NCBI RefSeq assembly: GCF_900114745.1
Contig: NZ_FOUB01000019.1
Coordinates: 1 to 61,112, forward strand
DNA: 61,112 nt
DNA from: Nitrosomonas communis
GTDB taxonomy: Bacteria > Pseudomonadota > Gammaproteobacteria > Burkholderiales > Nitrosomonadaceae
Direction: 5' to 3'
Below, one piece after another: positions 10,216-19,392 of this stretch. Every line of letters begins with the position of its first letter. The stretch's first letter is position 1. The translations under genes and the position numbers were made by a program. A model generated the notes under the pieces. The model ran no database searches, was not told the DNA's origin, and was given only the letters and a program-made list of their open reading frames with translations.

Positions 10216-11115
10216 TTAAAGTAAATCCTCTTTCGCCAGCACGAACGGCCGAGGAGAATAGCCAAAATCACGCGCTGCTTCATCGCACTCAAAAACCAAA
10301 TCACGATTCATTCGTTCAGCCATTGCTACTGTCCAATGACGATAACGCGGTAATTTTTGCAAAATATTTACTGCTAATCGATAAATCCAGTGAGGTATCG
10401 TTAGTAAATAAGGAGGCTGGTCCAATGCTGTGAAAACTCGTTTGATCATTTCACGATAAGTAAGTTTCTCTCCCCCGCTGATATTATAGGCCTGATTGAC
10501 CACTTTACTTGCTAAAAAAGCAGCAAAGCAGGCAGCGGCAACATCTTTTACATGAACCGGCTGGCGCAAACCATGTGCATCGCCAAGTAACGGGAAGAAT
10601 TTAAAGCGGCGAATAAATCGGGCTAATTCGGAGATATTTTTATCGCGACCTTGTCCATAAATAAGTGTCGGACGCAGAATAATCCATTCTATCCCATGCT
10701 TTTCAGCCCATGTACGTAAATTTGCTTCTCCTTCAGCGAGATGTTGTGCTATTTCCTTTTCTCTTTTATCAGAAGAACCATCTTTGGTAAAGATACTTGT
10801 TGAAGACAATACCACAATTCTTTGCACTCCATATGCTATCAGAAAATCGAAGTAAGTCGGCAAGGTCCAGATCGGTGCCAAATATACCCATGAAGTTATT
10901 TTTTGGTCACTTGGCCCAAATTCTTCCATTCTTGCTAACAAGAACTCATGCTCTAGCTGGCGCCAGGTCACTGACAAATTCTTTTGCAGAATTTCATTTT
11001 CAACCCGCTTACGGGAAAATGCCACCGTCTGCCAGCCATACTGCTCCAACAACGATAATACACACTTCCCGACAGAGCTGGTCGCACCAAATACGCCCAT
11101 GCATTGATCAGCCAC
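10216..11115 (-). CDS. NAD(P)-dependent sugar epimerase/dehydratase (extended SDR-like)
   Basis: The 299-residue protein begins with a Rossmann dinucleotide-binding signature (MGVFGATSSVGKCVLSLL, a GxxGxxG variant). It has VVLSSTSIFT at the catalytic Ser/Thr strand and IILRPTLIYGQGRDKN, a hallmark of NAD-dependent epimerase/dehydratase proteins, then VHVKDVAAACFAAF and AYNISGGEKLTYREM. The canonical YxxxK is not obvious, so it may be an atypical SDR or a non-catalytic NAD(P)-binding homologue. Its start overlaps the end of the upstream GT2 gene by 8 bp. That places it in the glycan cluster, probably acting on a nucleotide sugar or a lipid-linked sugar. The exact substrate cannot be read from the sequence. 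Confidence 0.8.
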   Translation of the reverse strand: MADQCMGVFGATSSVGKCVLSLLEQYGWQTVAFSRKRVENEILQKNLSVTWRQLEHEFLLARMEEFGPSDQKITSWVYLAPIWTLPTYFDFLIAYGVQRIVVLSSTSIFTKDGSSDKREKEIAQHLAEGEANLRTWAEKHGIEWIILRPTLIYGQGRDKNISELARFIRRFKFFPLLGDAHGLRQPVHVKDVAAACFAAFLASKVVNQAYNISGGEKLTYREMIKRVFTALDQPPYLLTIPHWIYRLAVNILQKLPRYRHWTVAMAERMNRDLVFECDEAARDFGYSPRPFVLAKEDLL

Positions 11116-12049
11116 GGCGTAATCCCGCTAAACTACCAAGATAGCTAATCATATGAAATGTCACGACTGCTGCAAAACGCATCCATATACCTGCAAAAAC
11201 TAGCCACATCAGAATATTCGGATATTGATCATGAAAAAATTTCTTGTAAAAGCGTATCATCCCTCGATGTTTATGCCACGCTACAAAAATAGGGCGGGTC
11301 TGACTACAGACTCCTTTGTAGTGCAAAATCTGTACATCAGGAACAAAAATAATTTTCCAACCTCTTTGTCGAAATCGCATGCACCAATCCAGATCTTCAC
11401 AATGAAGAAAATAGCCTTCATCCCAGACACCAACCTTTTCCATCGCTTCTCGACGAACCAGCATCATCGCGCCTGAGATCGCCTCGACCTCAATCGGTTT
11501 CTCTGGTAAAGGGTGCTGATGTAAATGAAAATCAAAAAAAAGGCGCGGCCAATATTTAGCTAAGCGATATAACCCCAATGCCCGCACCAGTGAACGCCAA
11601 GGAGTCGGGATCGCGCGTCGACTGCCGCCTTGTTCACTTCCATCTAAATTAAGTAATCGACCACCGACCATACCTATATGGCTATCTTGTTTCATTACTT
11701 GCAACATTCGTTCAATGGTATTCGGCGCTAACATACAATCTGGATTCAAAAATAAAATAAAAGGTGCCGCCGCCGCTTTAAGACCAATATTACACCCTGC
11801 AGCAAAACCCACATTTTTGTCAAGAGGAATAATTTGCAAACGATGCTCTGATGGAAATTTTCTTATTAATTCAGACAAACTTGAATCAGAGGAAGCATTA
11901 TCGACAACGATCACCTGCTGGGCCTGATCTAAAGCTGCATCAACACAATCTATAAGCAACAATCCTGCGTTATAATTTATAATCACTACAGAAACGCATG
12001 GGTTTAAATTATTTATCCATAAGTTTTGGCTAAATTTCTGTTCTAGCAT
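11108..12049 (-). CDS. GT2 glycosyltransferase, rhamnosyltransferase-like
   Basis: This is a 313-residue family 2 transferase with the inverting GT-A fold. The N-terminal VSVVIINYNAG strand binds the nucleotide, NVGFAAGCNIGLKAA follows, the metal-binding region is FLNPDCML, and HCEDLDWCMRFRQRGW is the acceptor/catalytic motif common in bacterial rhamnosyltransferases and O-antigen GT2 enzymes. A hydrophobic C-terminal segment (NILMWLVFAGIWMRFAAVVTFHMISYL) suggests membrane association. It overlaps the downstream SDR gene, so both are likely translated from one message. It probably adds one sugar to a surface glycan intermediate at the cytoplasmic membrane face. Confidence 0.9.
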   Translation of the reverse strand: MLEQKFSQNLWINNLNPCVSVVIINYNAGLLLIDCVDAALDQAQQVIVVDNASSDSSLSELIRKFPSEHRLQIIPLDKNVGFAAGCNIGLKAAAAPFILFLNPDCMLAPNTIERMLQVMKQDSHIGMVGGRLLNLDGSEQGGSRRAIPTPWRSLVRALGLYRLAKYWPRLFFDFHLHQHPLPEKPIEVEAISGAMMLVRREAMEKVGVWDEGYFLHCEDLDWCMRFRQRGWKIIFVPDVQILHYKGVCSQTRPIFVAWHKHRGMIRFYKKFFHDQYPNILMWLVFAGIWMRFAAVVTFHMISYLGSLAGLRRG

Positions 12050-12103
12050 AGGATTGTGTAATTGATTATATTTGCAGTTAATTTATATTGCTTTGAACTT
12101 TCG

Positions 12104-13030
12104 TTAAAGTAATAGTAATTGCAAACGATAAAACCAATCAGCCATCAAGCCTGCCCGTTTTATTGCCAAACGCCGAAACTGACTACCTCGTTGCAAGTAT
12201 GAGCTTTGCGGCAATGCTGCGTACTGCTGAAGTATGCTCATTGCAGGTTTATCTGTTGTTAGCCGTACTTGTAGTGCCGCTGCTTGAGAAAAACTAGCGC
12301 GGAATGCCTGCTGGGTACGGCAAATAATACTACCAAGGTGGGTTGGTATTAACCCTGCTCCTACAGTATTTTTTTGATGTTGACGATAATAAACAGTTGG
12401 TTTAGCTAGATACAATAGCTCGCCACCTGCCTGAGCACACAATGCCAACCACCAGTCATGCATCACTATGCACTCTGGCAGCGGCAAAGCTAACCGGAGT
12501 AATGCTTGATTGCCAACACAAGTGCAACCCGTGACACTATTTTGTGCTAACAATGTAGCTAAATTGGGTTGTGGATTTAAGCCACGTTGTTGCATAAATG
12601 ATACAGCCAGTGGTTGAAGTTGTGCATCTACCAATCGTAAGTCACTATGCACCAACATGGGAACAGATGATCCCAAACGCTGTTCGGCTTGTTGTAGCAG
12701 CCTCATTTGGCACTCTAATTTATTTTCAAACCACACGTCATCTTGATCTGCCAACGCAAAATAGCGACAACCGTACTGCTGAGCGTAAGTTAACAAGAAT
12801 CCAAAATTATTACACACGCCAAGGCGCTGCTTAAATGTTGGGGTGAGCCATTCAATTCGCGAATCTTGCATCGCATGTCGAGCGACCAAGGCAGCAGCAG
12901 CAGTGTCAGGACCGTCGTTATGCACTAATAATCGCCAGTCGCGATAGGTTTGGCAGCGAATGCTGTGGATCTGCTGATCAAGAAATGCTGTCCCCTGATA
13001 GCTCGCCAGAAGGATTAATAATTGTGTCAT
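12104..13030 (-). CDS. GT2 glycosyltransferase
   Basis: The 308-residue protein has a family 2 GT-A N-terminus (LLILLASYQGTAFLDQQIHSI, with QTYRDWRLLVHNDG), the DxD-type motif in YFALADQDDVWFENKLE, and MHDWWLALCAQAGG, as in rhamnosyl- and N-acetyl-hexosaminyl-transferases of O-antigen clusters. No membrane segment is clear. The ATG at 13030 lies 3 bp downstream of the end of the upstream 865-residue transferase gene, so translation is probably coupled. The donor sugar cannot be deduced. It belongs to the same minus-strand glycan operon as its neighbours. Confidence 0.88.
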   Translation of the reverse strand: MTQLLILLASYQGTAFLDQQIHSIRCQTYRDWRLLVHNDGPDTAAAALVARHAMQDSRIEWLTPTFKQRLGVCNNFGFLLTYAQQYGCRYFALADQDDVWFENKLECQMRLLQQAEQRLGSSVPMLVHSDLRLVDAQLQPLAVSFMQQRGLNPQPNLATLLAQNSVTGCTCVGNQALLRLALPLPECIVMHDWWLALCAQAGGELLYLAKPTVYYRQHQKNTVGAGLIPTHLGSIICRTQQAFRASFSQAAALQVRLTTDKPAMSILQQYAALPQSSYLQRGSQFRRLAIKRAGLMADWFYRLQLLLL

Positions 13031-13033
13031 GCG

Positions 13034-15631
13034 TTAATAACCTGATTCCAGTCTAGCTAATCGGGCGCGGATTCGTTCCCCCACAGCTGACGGCGAAAAA
13101 TCCAGCTCTATGGTACGACGTGCCTCTGCGCCGATTCGGGCACAGAGCTGTGGATCATTAAACAGCGCTTGCATGCATTCCGCCGCATGTTCTGACGACG
13201 GCTCTGCCCAATGGCAGCCATGTTTATAGGGGCCATAGTCTTGTTGCAATTCAACCAATTCGTAACGGACGGGCAGTGAATTCCATGGAGTCATGAAATC
13301 CATATTACCCGACCAGCCGGTAGCAATTACCGGCTTACCCAGTAGCATTGATTCGGCCAAAGTCAAACCAAAACCTTCTGAACGGTGCAGCGAAACATAA
13401 CAATCGAGATTTTGCAGCAAGCCATTGATTTGCTCGCGGTTGAAATAGGTTTCTAGCACGACTACCGAGCTATCACCATTAATACGCTCTTGCAGTATTC
13501 GTGTAAACTCGGGATTATGGTCGGTATTCATTAACTTAAGCACTAAGCGTACGTCTTGTCGATTGCGTCCAAAAGCACGGCGGAAACTATCTAATATGGC
13601 CAGCGGGTTTTTACGTTCGGCTACGCTAAGCACATCGAACATAAATCCGAATAAAAAGCCTTGCTCTGGCAAGCCTATATCAGCCCGCCTAAACCTACTC
13701 AATGGCTGTACATCTATACAATGTGGCATACGCAGCACCGGCCGATCGATTTTAGCTGAGATTGCCTCTTGGCAGAAAAACGATGGCACCCACACTTCAC
13801 TAAGTAGTTGCGCAGCTTGGCCCCATGCTTCGGGAAACTCCGGCAGCTCCCATGCCCAATATCCAATATTGTAGCGTCCACGGAAAAACTCTGATCCCAA
13901 GTGATCATATGCTAACGGAATTTGGTCAGCATTAATATGCAGGAGGTTAACTGCAAAGTGCGGTAGTTCTGCTAGAGGTACCTTAATCTCAGCATTCATA
14001 CGAGAGACATTACCAACACGAAAATCCAATGCTGCAATTTTTACATTGGCAGCTTGGGTAGCAGTAAGTGTACAACGCGCTGATTGACCAACGCCGCTTT
14101 CAGCAAACAAATAACCTACAACATTCAAGCCATCGTGATGATCTTCTGGACGCACAGGATGAGTAGACGTTGCGACTGATGCTGGATGAGCCTCGATTTC
14201 AAAAGCAGACCGTAATAACCAAGCATGCAATCTATGCCGGATGTTATATCCGACAAAATGACGGACTAGACCACGTCCACGCCATGCCACACTGTACAGG
14301 TGGCGCCACAGTGCTGCCTTTAGTCGTGGTAGTAAAGCTGGGTTAGGTGCTGTTCCAAGAGCCGGAAGTGCCATTGCAATGCCGCCGGCGGATGTTGAAT
14401 TAACTGTTTGTTCTTGCATTCGATGGCGGATGGGTTCGACAAAACGCTCAGCAATTTTAGCCTGCTCGGTAGCGTTGCTCACAAACCAATTGGCATAGCG
14501 CAATGCATCGACACCTAACACATCGGGAAAAGCGAGCTTCAGATCGGAACGTTGCTGATAAAACTTATACGCTAGTCGAGTAATCAGTGGGTGACTGCGG
14601 CCAATTTCCACCATGGGCTGATTGAGGTATTCAATAAATGCTCGCTCGCCTTCGGTCTGGGCTAGATTAAAACTCAGATGATCACGCTGCTCGCGAAAAA
14701 TCATCCGGGCAAAATCAGGAATTGGCGTACCATCTCTGAATTTGGCAAATGCATAGGAAATTTTACTGTAGCGTACTCCGCCATGCCTCCGTAGTGCTTC
14801 CACATAGTCCTCCATCAATTCGCGTACCGCTGGTGTGAGATTTTGCAAGGTGTAACGATCTTGGTGCTTGCTGAAGGTTTTACCATCTAGACTTACGCCA
14901 GAAAAATGGAAAAACACCAGTGGCTGGGCATTGACGGTGTAACCATTCTGCTCGTGTAATACGGTACGGTGATTGATATTCCAATAAGCAGTGTTCCAGC
15001 CCGGATGGCGTTCAATATGTACCCCGTCATACATACCCGGCACCATATCCATCCACTTCTGATCGACGAACAGACCACGCGGAATATCCACCACGCATTC
15101 GCGCAACATCTTCGACTGCCACCACTTCATCAGTTTTAGTGCTTCGGGTGTATTGCGCAGACCGATGTAGCCGAGGTTATAGCTGCCACTTTGCAAAATT
15201 GATAGCTCGTTAGGATGTTTGCCATCGTCTAACCAGTCACTGAGATGAGGCGTCAGCAAAATCTGGCAATTTTGTAAAATCTCGCTCATTGGCTGGAGTG
15301 AACTATACACACGAATATCAGGGTCAAAATAGAAAATCTGCTGATAGTGCTCACGCTGAGCCAGATACTCGAATACAAATGGTTTAATTGCGGTATTCAG
15401 TTCTAATATGGTGTATTGAAAAATAAAAGCATCGATCTCTGGTATGGGCAAATCACGCAAGGTCATCAAGCGGAAGTTATAGTCCTGCGGATCGATTTCT
15501 TCAGCACTGTCACATAGACAGACCGCTCGTTCCATCCATGGGGCATATTCAGCTACACTTTCCATTAAAGTACAAGCAAAGTGCAGGTAATTGCGCGAAA
15601 CTATGGTAAATAAACAAGTGGAAGGATTCAT
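13034..15631 (-). CDS. Two-domain glycosyltransferase (GT-A-like + GT4)
   Basis: This 865-residue protein joins two transferase modules. The N-terminal about 330 residues resemble nucleotide-diphospho-sugar transferases: it starts CLFTIVSRNYLHFACTLMESV, has a DxD-like IFYFDPDIRVY, and GSYNLGYIGLR. The C-terminal about 350 residues form a GT4/GT-B enzyme with GYLFAESGVGQSARCTL at its beginning, FMFDVLSVAERKNPLAILD as donor-domain entry, and HRSEGFGLTLAESMLLGKPVIAT, the EX7E region that binds the nucleotide sugar. A linker (about 440-500) separates them. Such fusions can add two consecutive sugars. It lies 27 bp after the PIG-L/GT2 gene and 3 bp before a GT2 gene, inside one operon. Confidence 0.87.
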   Translation of the reverse strand: MNPSTCLFTIVSRNYLHFACTLMESVAEYAPWMERAVCLCDSAEEIDPQDYNFRLMTLRDLPIPEIDAFIFQYTILELNTAIKPFVFEYLAQREHYQQIFYFDPDIRVYSSLQPMSEILQNCQILLTPHLSDWLDDGKHPNELSILQSGSYNLGYIGLRNTPEALKLMKWWQSKMLRECVVDIPRGLFVDQKWMDMVPGMYDGVHIERHPGWNTAYWNINHRTVLHEQNGYTVNAQPLVFFHFSGVSLDGKTFSKHQDRYTLQNLTPAVRELMEDYVEALRRHGGVRYSKISYAFAKFRDGTPIPDFARMIFREQRDHLSFNLAQTEGERAFIEYLNQPMVEIGRSHPLITRLAYKFYQQRSDLKLAFPDVLGVDALRYANWFVSNATEQAKIAERFVEPIRHRMQEQTVNSTSAGGIAMALPALGTAPNPALLPRLKAALWRHLYSVAWRGRGLVRHFVGYNIRHRLHAWLLRSAFEIEAHPASVATSTHPVRPEDHHDGLNVVGYLFAESGVGQSARCTLTATQAANVKIAALDFRVGNVSRMNAEIKVPLAELPHFAVNLLHINADQIPLAYDHLGSEFFRGRYNIGYWAWELPEFPEAWGQAAQLLSEVWVPSFFCQEAISAKIDRPVLRMPHCIDVQPLSRFRRADIGLPEQGFLFGFMFDVLSVAERKNPLAILDSFRRAFGRNRQDVRLVLKLMNTDHNPEFTRILQERINGDSSVVVLETYFNREQINGLLQNLDCYVSLHRSEGFGLTLAESMLLGKPVIATGWSGNMDFMTPWNSLPVRYELVELQQDYGPYKHGCHWAEPSSEHAAECMQALFNDPQLCARIGAEARRTIELDFSPSAVGERIRARLARLESGY

Positions 15632-15658
15632 GATTACTCGCGATGGCTAAGATAAGAT

Positions 15659-17458
15659 TCAATGGCGTCCAAGCACACGACGCATGACATGACGTAGCGT
15701 AAAACGCTGAAGAAGAGCCAATTCAGTATGAGCAGCCTTGAGTTCTAATTCTTTGTTATGAAGATACTCATGAGCAGACTTAAGCTCCAACTCTCTACTA
15801 TTAAGCTGCTCATGAATACTATGAAGGTGCTCATGAGCAATCTTAAGTTCCAACTCTTTACTATTAAGATGCTCGCGCAATGCATCTGCATAGACCTTTG
15901 ATTCGCTAAGTGCATGACTCAGCGCTTCCTCCTGAGTAGTTGCCCGCTGATGAAAGTTATCGAGCTCTACCCGACTGTGGTGCAAATCTTCCCGAAGACT
16001 TTGCAAATTAGCTAATACTATTTGTGCGTCCAAGCAATGCCACCATTTTTCCAGGATTCGCTGCACGCTTGCTTCAATACGTTGCTGATTTGTCCATATG
16101 CCTGAACCCAAATCATCTATGCGGTAACTAGCACTAACCCCAGGGCAGTGCACAAACTCGCCTAACTGCAGAAGCTGCAGCCAGAAATCCCAATCTTCAT
16201 GTAAATCAAAGCTTTCATCAAAGCGACAACCCTGCTCCCAAGCTCGGTAAGCAAATAAAGCAGCGTGTATAGGAATGTAATTTTCCGTGAATAACCGCGC
16301 TCGTGAAAATGCCGCATCAAATACATGGGTACGCTGTGCAGGTTCACCGCGTAAGCATTCAACTCCTGCATAAGCTAAAATTGCCTCAGGGTGCTCCTGG
16401 AGCATACCAACCAAACGTGCAATGTGCTGCGGATGCAGCCAATCATCATCATCCAAAAAAATCAGATAGTTTCCTTTGGAGGCTTCAAGACCCACATTAG
16501 CTGCTCGGCTGCGGGCCAGCGACTCAACATCGCTTATCAAGCGTAGAGGAAAACGTCCACACCATTCATCCATTTTATGATGGCCAATACCTTTGGCATT
16601 AACCACAACGATTTCGATATTCGAATAAGTTTGCAATGCTATTGAATCTAAAGCTTTCAGCAAGGTAGGACGATCCATGCTACGAATGATGACACTGACC
16701 AAGGGCCTATCTCGGCTATCCAGTACCAATCCCAATTCTTTCTGACGCATGTGTTCAGATTGATAAAGTTTGAGCGGATCATTGGCCAATTCTTCGGCAA
16801 CAACCAGAAAATAAGCCTCGGCAGCAGTCACTTCAGCAGGTAGAGTATAAGTTCGATAACGATTAAGCGCAGCGATATCTAGATCGTAGCGCTGCTTTTC
16901 ATTCTGCGAAACAAAGCATTGCATCGCCATCATCTTGCGTTCAGCAAGATCGCTGATATCTAGCAAACGGTTCGGACGCAACGGTATGCCTACTTCGTAT
17001 AACGCTAACTGAATTGCTTTGCCTTTTCTTCGTACAGCTTCAACTGCTGCCATCCCTACTGCACGATGGTCTGGATGCATCTCCCACACAGAAGGGGCAT
17101 AAATCAGATCAACTTTTGCTTCATTAATAGCAGTTAAAATTTCTTGAACCAGTTTCTCGCTATAGCAAACCTCTCGATCTAGATATGACCAGAAAACCAA
17201 GCTTTCATACCCCAATACTTTGGCAGCTGCTTCACATTCACGCTGACGTTGAAGCGTATAATTTGCACGTTCTTCTGCCAGAACACCGTAACTACCATCC
17301 GAAACCACAATGACATGAACTGGAGTGCCCTGTTCAACATGGCGCATGATGGCCCCTCCACATCCAAATACCTCATCATCTGGATGAGGTGCTATCACTA
17401 ATACCTTATTACTGGGAATGAATGACGTCGCTTGATAGGGTATAAGCAAATTTTCCAA
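15659..17458 (-). CDS. PIG-L deacetylase + GT2 glycosyltransferase + coiled-coil fusion
   Basis: This 599-residue protein has three parts. Residues about 15-230 form a LmbE/PIG-L-type zinc deacetylase: PHPDDE at 24-29 and HPDH in the WEMHPDHRAVG motif supply metal ligands. Residues about 250-470 form a GT2 domain (VSVIIRSMDRPTLLKALDSI, IFLDDDDWLHPQHI, DLHEDWDFWLQLLQLG). The C-terminus from about 490 is a charged coiled coil with near-identical repeats built on LNSKELELKxAHEHL, ending in a basic tail. The deacetylase probably removes an acetyl group from an N-acetylhexosamine that the GT2 part adds or extends. The coiled coil may hold a partner enzyme. It lies between the methyltransferase/GNAT gene and the 865-residue transferase. 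Confidence 0.87.
   Translation of the reverse strand: MENLLIPYQATSFIPSNKVLVIAPHPDDEVFGCGGAIMRHVEQGTPVHVIVVSDGSYGVLAEERANYTLQRQRECEAAAKVLGYESLVFWSYLDREVCYSEKLVQEILTAINEAKVDLIYAPSVWEMHPDHRAVGMAAVEAVRRKGKAIQLALYEVGIPLRPNRLLDISDLAERKMMAMQCFVSQNEKQRYDLDIAALNRYRTYTLPAEVTAAEAYFLVVAEELANDPLKLYQSEHMRQKELGLVLDSRDRPLVSVIIRSMDRPTLLKALDSIALQTYSNIEIVVVNAKGIGHHKMDEWCGRFPLRLISDVESLARSRAANVGLEASKGNYLIFLDDDDWLHPQHIARLVGMLQEHPEAILAYAGVECLRGEPAQRTHVFDAAFSRARLFTENYIPIHAALFAYRAWEQGCRFDESFDLHEDWDFWLQLLQLGEFVHCPGVSASYRIDDLGSGIWTNQQRIEASVQRILEKWWHCLDAQIVLANLQSLREDLHHSRVELDNFHQRATTQEEALSHALSESKVYADALREHLNSKELELKIAHEHLHSIHEQLNSRELELKSAHEYLHNKELELKAAHTELALLQRFTLRHVMRRVLGRH
15720..15890 (-). repeat. In-gene tandem repeat encoding coiled-coil units
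   Basis: Within the 3' part of the PIG-L/GT2 gene, three imperfect copies of a roughly 57-66 bp unit encode REHLNSKELELKIAHEHL, HEQLNSRELELKSAHEYL and LHNKELELKAAHTEL. The DNA copies remain close to each other, so the coiled-coil length can probably change by slippage or recombination. Confidence 0.7.
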
Positions 17459-17523
17459 TAACTTCTCTCGCTCAATGAATAAGAATAACTACTCAAAACG
17501 ATGATAAAACAGTTAAGCTGTTT

Positions 17524-19392
17524 TCACCTGAAATCCATATCTCCGCTCATCAGCCACCAGCGATTACGTAATGTCTCTACTGCTGGGCCGGCACTCCAGG
17601 CATTGGCTGGAATACGAATAGATAATGCTTGCTGAATGCCGCCTGTCGCGACAAAATACGAAGCAAAATTTTCGGTAATCTGACAACTTAGCCGAGGATG
17701 GCTATTCATACCAGCTATCCTTCTTGCATGTAGGACTAGTAACGGAATCTCCTTCAATGGCGAAATGAGATCGGTGATTTCACAACCCTCTGGATTATGT
17801 CGTAGTACTAACACTCCGCGTACTTTCCTACCAAACCGATTAATGACCAATACCACCTGGTAATGCTGGTGAGGATGAGTGAGATAACGATCGCGCACGT
17901 ATGTCCAGTCGCGCACGCCAACTAATGCCTCCTGCAAATCCGCAGCCATACCTTGCCAGCATTGAGCAATCGCCGTAGCAATCCAAGCCTCATTAACATT
18001 GAAGCTATCCACAACATATAATCGTGTTAGCCATCGCGGTGTTTTGGCTAAGGGCTGCCACTCTATCTCGCTCATATGCCCCGTTTCAGCATACAATCCC
18101 TGTCGCTCTGCTACTTTCATGGCCCGTTCGTTGGGAAATCCAAATCCCAGCAAATAAGGCTTACCATAACCTATATAATTTTCTAGAAAAGTAGCTGACA
18201 TCAGGAAAAAAGGGCCTTTTTTTGTCAAAATACCACGCTCAGCTGAATCAACCATAACATCACCAATCTGGACCGCGATTTGCGGTTGACCAAAATAAAA
18301 AATTTTCCGGACTATCCCGCCATAATGAGCAATTAATTGATTCTCATGCCATACCCCGATTGCACGGCCTCGCCCTGCACCATATTTCCATTGCCACATG
18401 GCAGGGGTCATGCTGTGGCCAAAAGTTCGCTCAAATAAAGCTAGCATATCAGGAATCTGATTTTTTTCGAGCAAGCGCAAACGCCACCGTGGTTGCTGTT
18501 TTTTCCTGAAATGCAGTAATGCATAACCAAATCGTCCGCACGCATATTTTTCCTGATATAAACGATTGGATTTTTCCAATTGCTTAAGACACTCAGCATT
18601 TAATGAAAGATCAGCCATCAATCGTTGCCGCTGGCGCGCCGTCACATAAAGTAAATAATCCAGTGTTGGTGCAGCCATTCTGGATAAATCCAGCTGTTCA
18701 ACCAATTCAAATCCCAAGCGATAAGCTAATGCCAACATATCACTTAGCAAATGTAATCCTTCCACGCCAGCTTCGACTCGACCCAAGGCAAACTCATCAA
18801 TAATGAGCAAACTACCGCCTTCAGGCAGTAAATCCAACCCTTTATTAAAAATCACTAATGGCTCGATATATTGAGCAGATTCCTGAAATAAAAGAACATC
18901 AAAACTAGCTTGCGCTGCTTCAAAATCCTCCAAACGCTGGCATGCTACCTGTATTTGTGTGCCCAAGCGTTTATGTATCAATGCGATTTGTTGAGCATCC
19001 GGTGTAATGCCGTAGACTTGATATCCTTTCTGGATAAGTAGAGAAAATGTGGTTCCCAGACCTATTCCTACTTCCAAGATGCGACAGGGCGCAACAGGTA
19101 AACGGTTCAAAAGTAAATCTGTTGAATATTGCTGCGCTGCGCGAAGATCCGTTTGATTTTCTTGGAACAATCCATAATGCAAATAATCCGCTCGACCTTC
19201 TTGAATCAACAAGACATGCGCAAAAACGTTAAGCGGAAAAGATAAATCCTTATAGGGAGAGGGAGAAGCAGTTTCAGAATTTATACAGACATCCTTACCA
19301 TGATAAGAGTAGGGAAGGGCCTTGTTTTTGGAAGATACTTTATTTGCATCTAACCGGGATGATTGATCAAGCTGGAGGGCCTTATTTTCCAT
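17524..19392 (-). CDS. SAM-dependent methyltransferase + GNAT-like acyltransferase fusion
   Basis: The 622-residue protein joins a class I methyltransferase and a GNAT-like domain. Around residues 100-235, RILEVGIGLGTTFSLLIQKGYQVYGITP is the SAM-binding motif I, with FDVLLFQESAQYI as motif II and LLPEGGSLLIIDEF as the post-motif strand. From about 305 the protein follows a GNAT pattern (WRLRLLEKNQIPDMLALFERTFG, WHENQLIAHYGGIVRK, GFGFPNERAMKVAERQGLY). It overlaps the 3' end of the Wzt gene by 11 bp. In O-antigen systems that use Wzt with a C-terminal domain, a methyltransferase or other terminator caps the chain before export. This protein is a reasonable candidate for that job, which is inference from position. 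Confidence 0.8.
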   Translation of the reverse strand: MENKALQLDQSSRLDANKVSSKNKALPYSYHGKDVCINSETASPSPYKDLSFPLNVFAHVLLIQEGRADYLHYGLFQENQTDLRAAQQYSTDLLLNRLPVAPCRILEVGIGLGTTFSLLIQKGYQVYGITPDAQQIALIHKRLGTQIQVACQRLEDFEAAQASFDVLLFQESAQYIEPLVIFNKGLDLLPEGGSLLIIDEFALGRVEAGVEGLHLLSDMLALAYRLGFELVEQLDLSRMAAPTLDYLLYVTARQRQRLMADLSLNAECLKQLEKSNRLYQEKYACGRFGYALLHFRKKQQPRWRLRLLEKNQIPDMLALFERTFGHSMTPAMWQWKYGAGRGRAIGVWHENQLIAHYGGIVRKIFYFGQPQIAVQIGDVMVDSAERGILTKKGPFFLMSATFLENYIGYGKPYLLGFGFPNERAMKVAERQGLYAETGHMSEIEWQPLAKTPRWLTRLYVVDSFNVNEAWIATAIAQCWQGMAADLQEALVGVRDWTYVRDRYLTHPHQHYQVVLVINRFGRKVRGVLVLRHNPEGCEITDLISPLKEIPLLVLHARRIAGMNSHPRLSCQITENFASYFVATGGIQQALSIRIPANAWSAGPAVETLRNRWWLMSGDMDFR

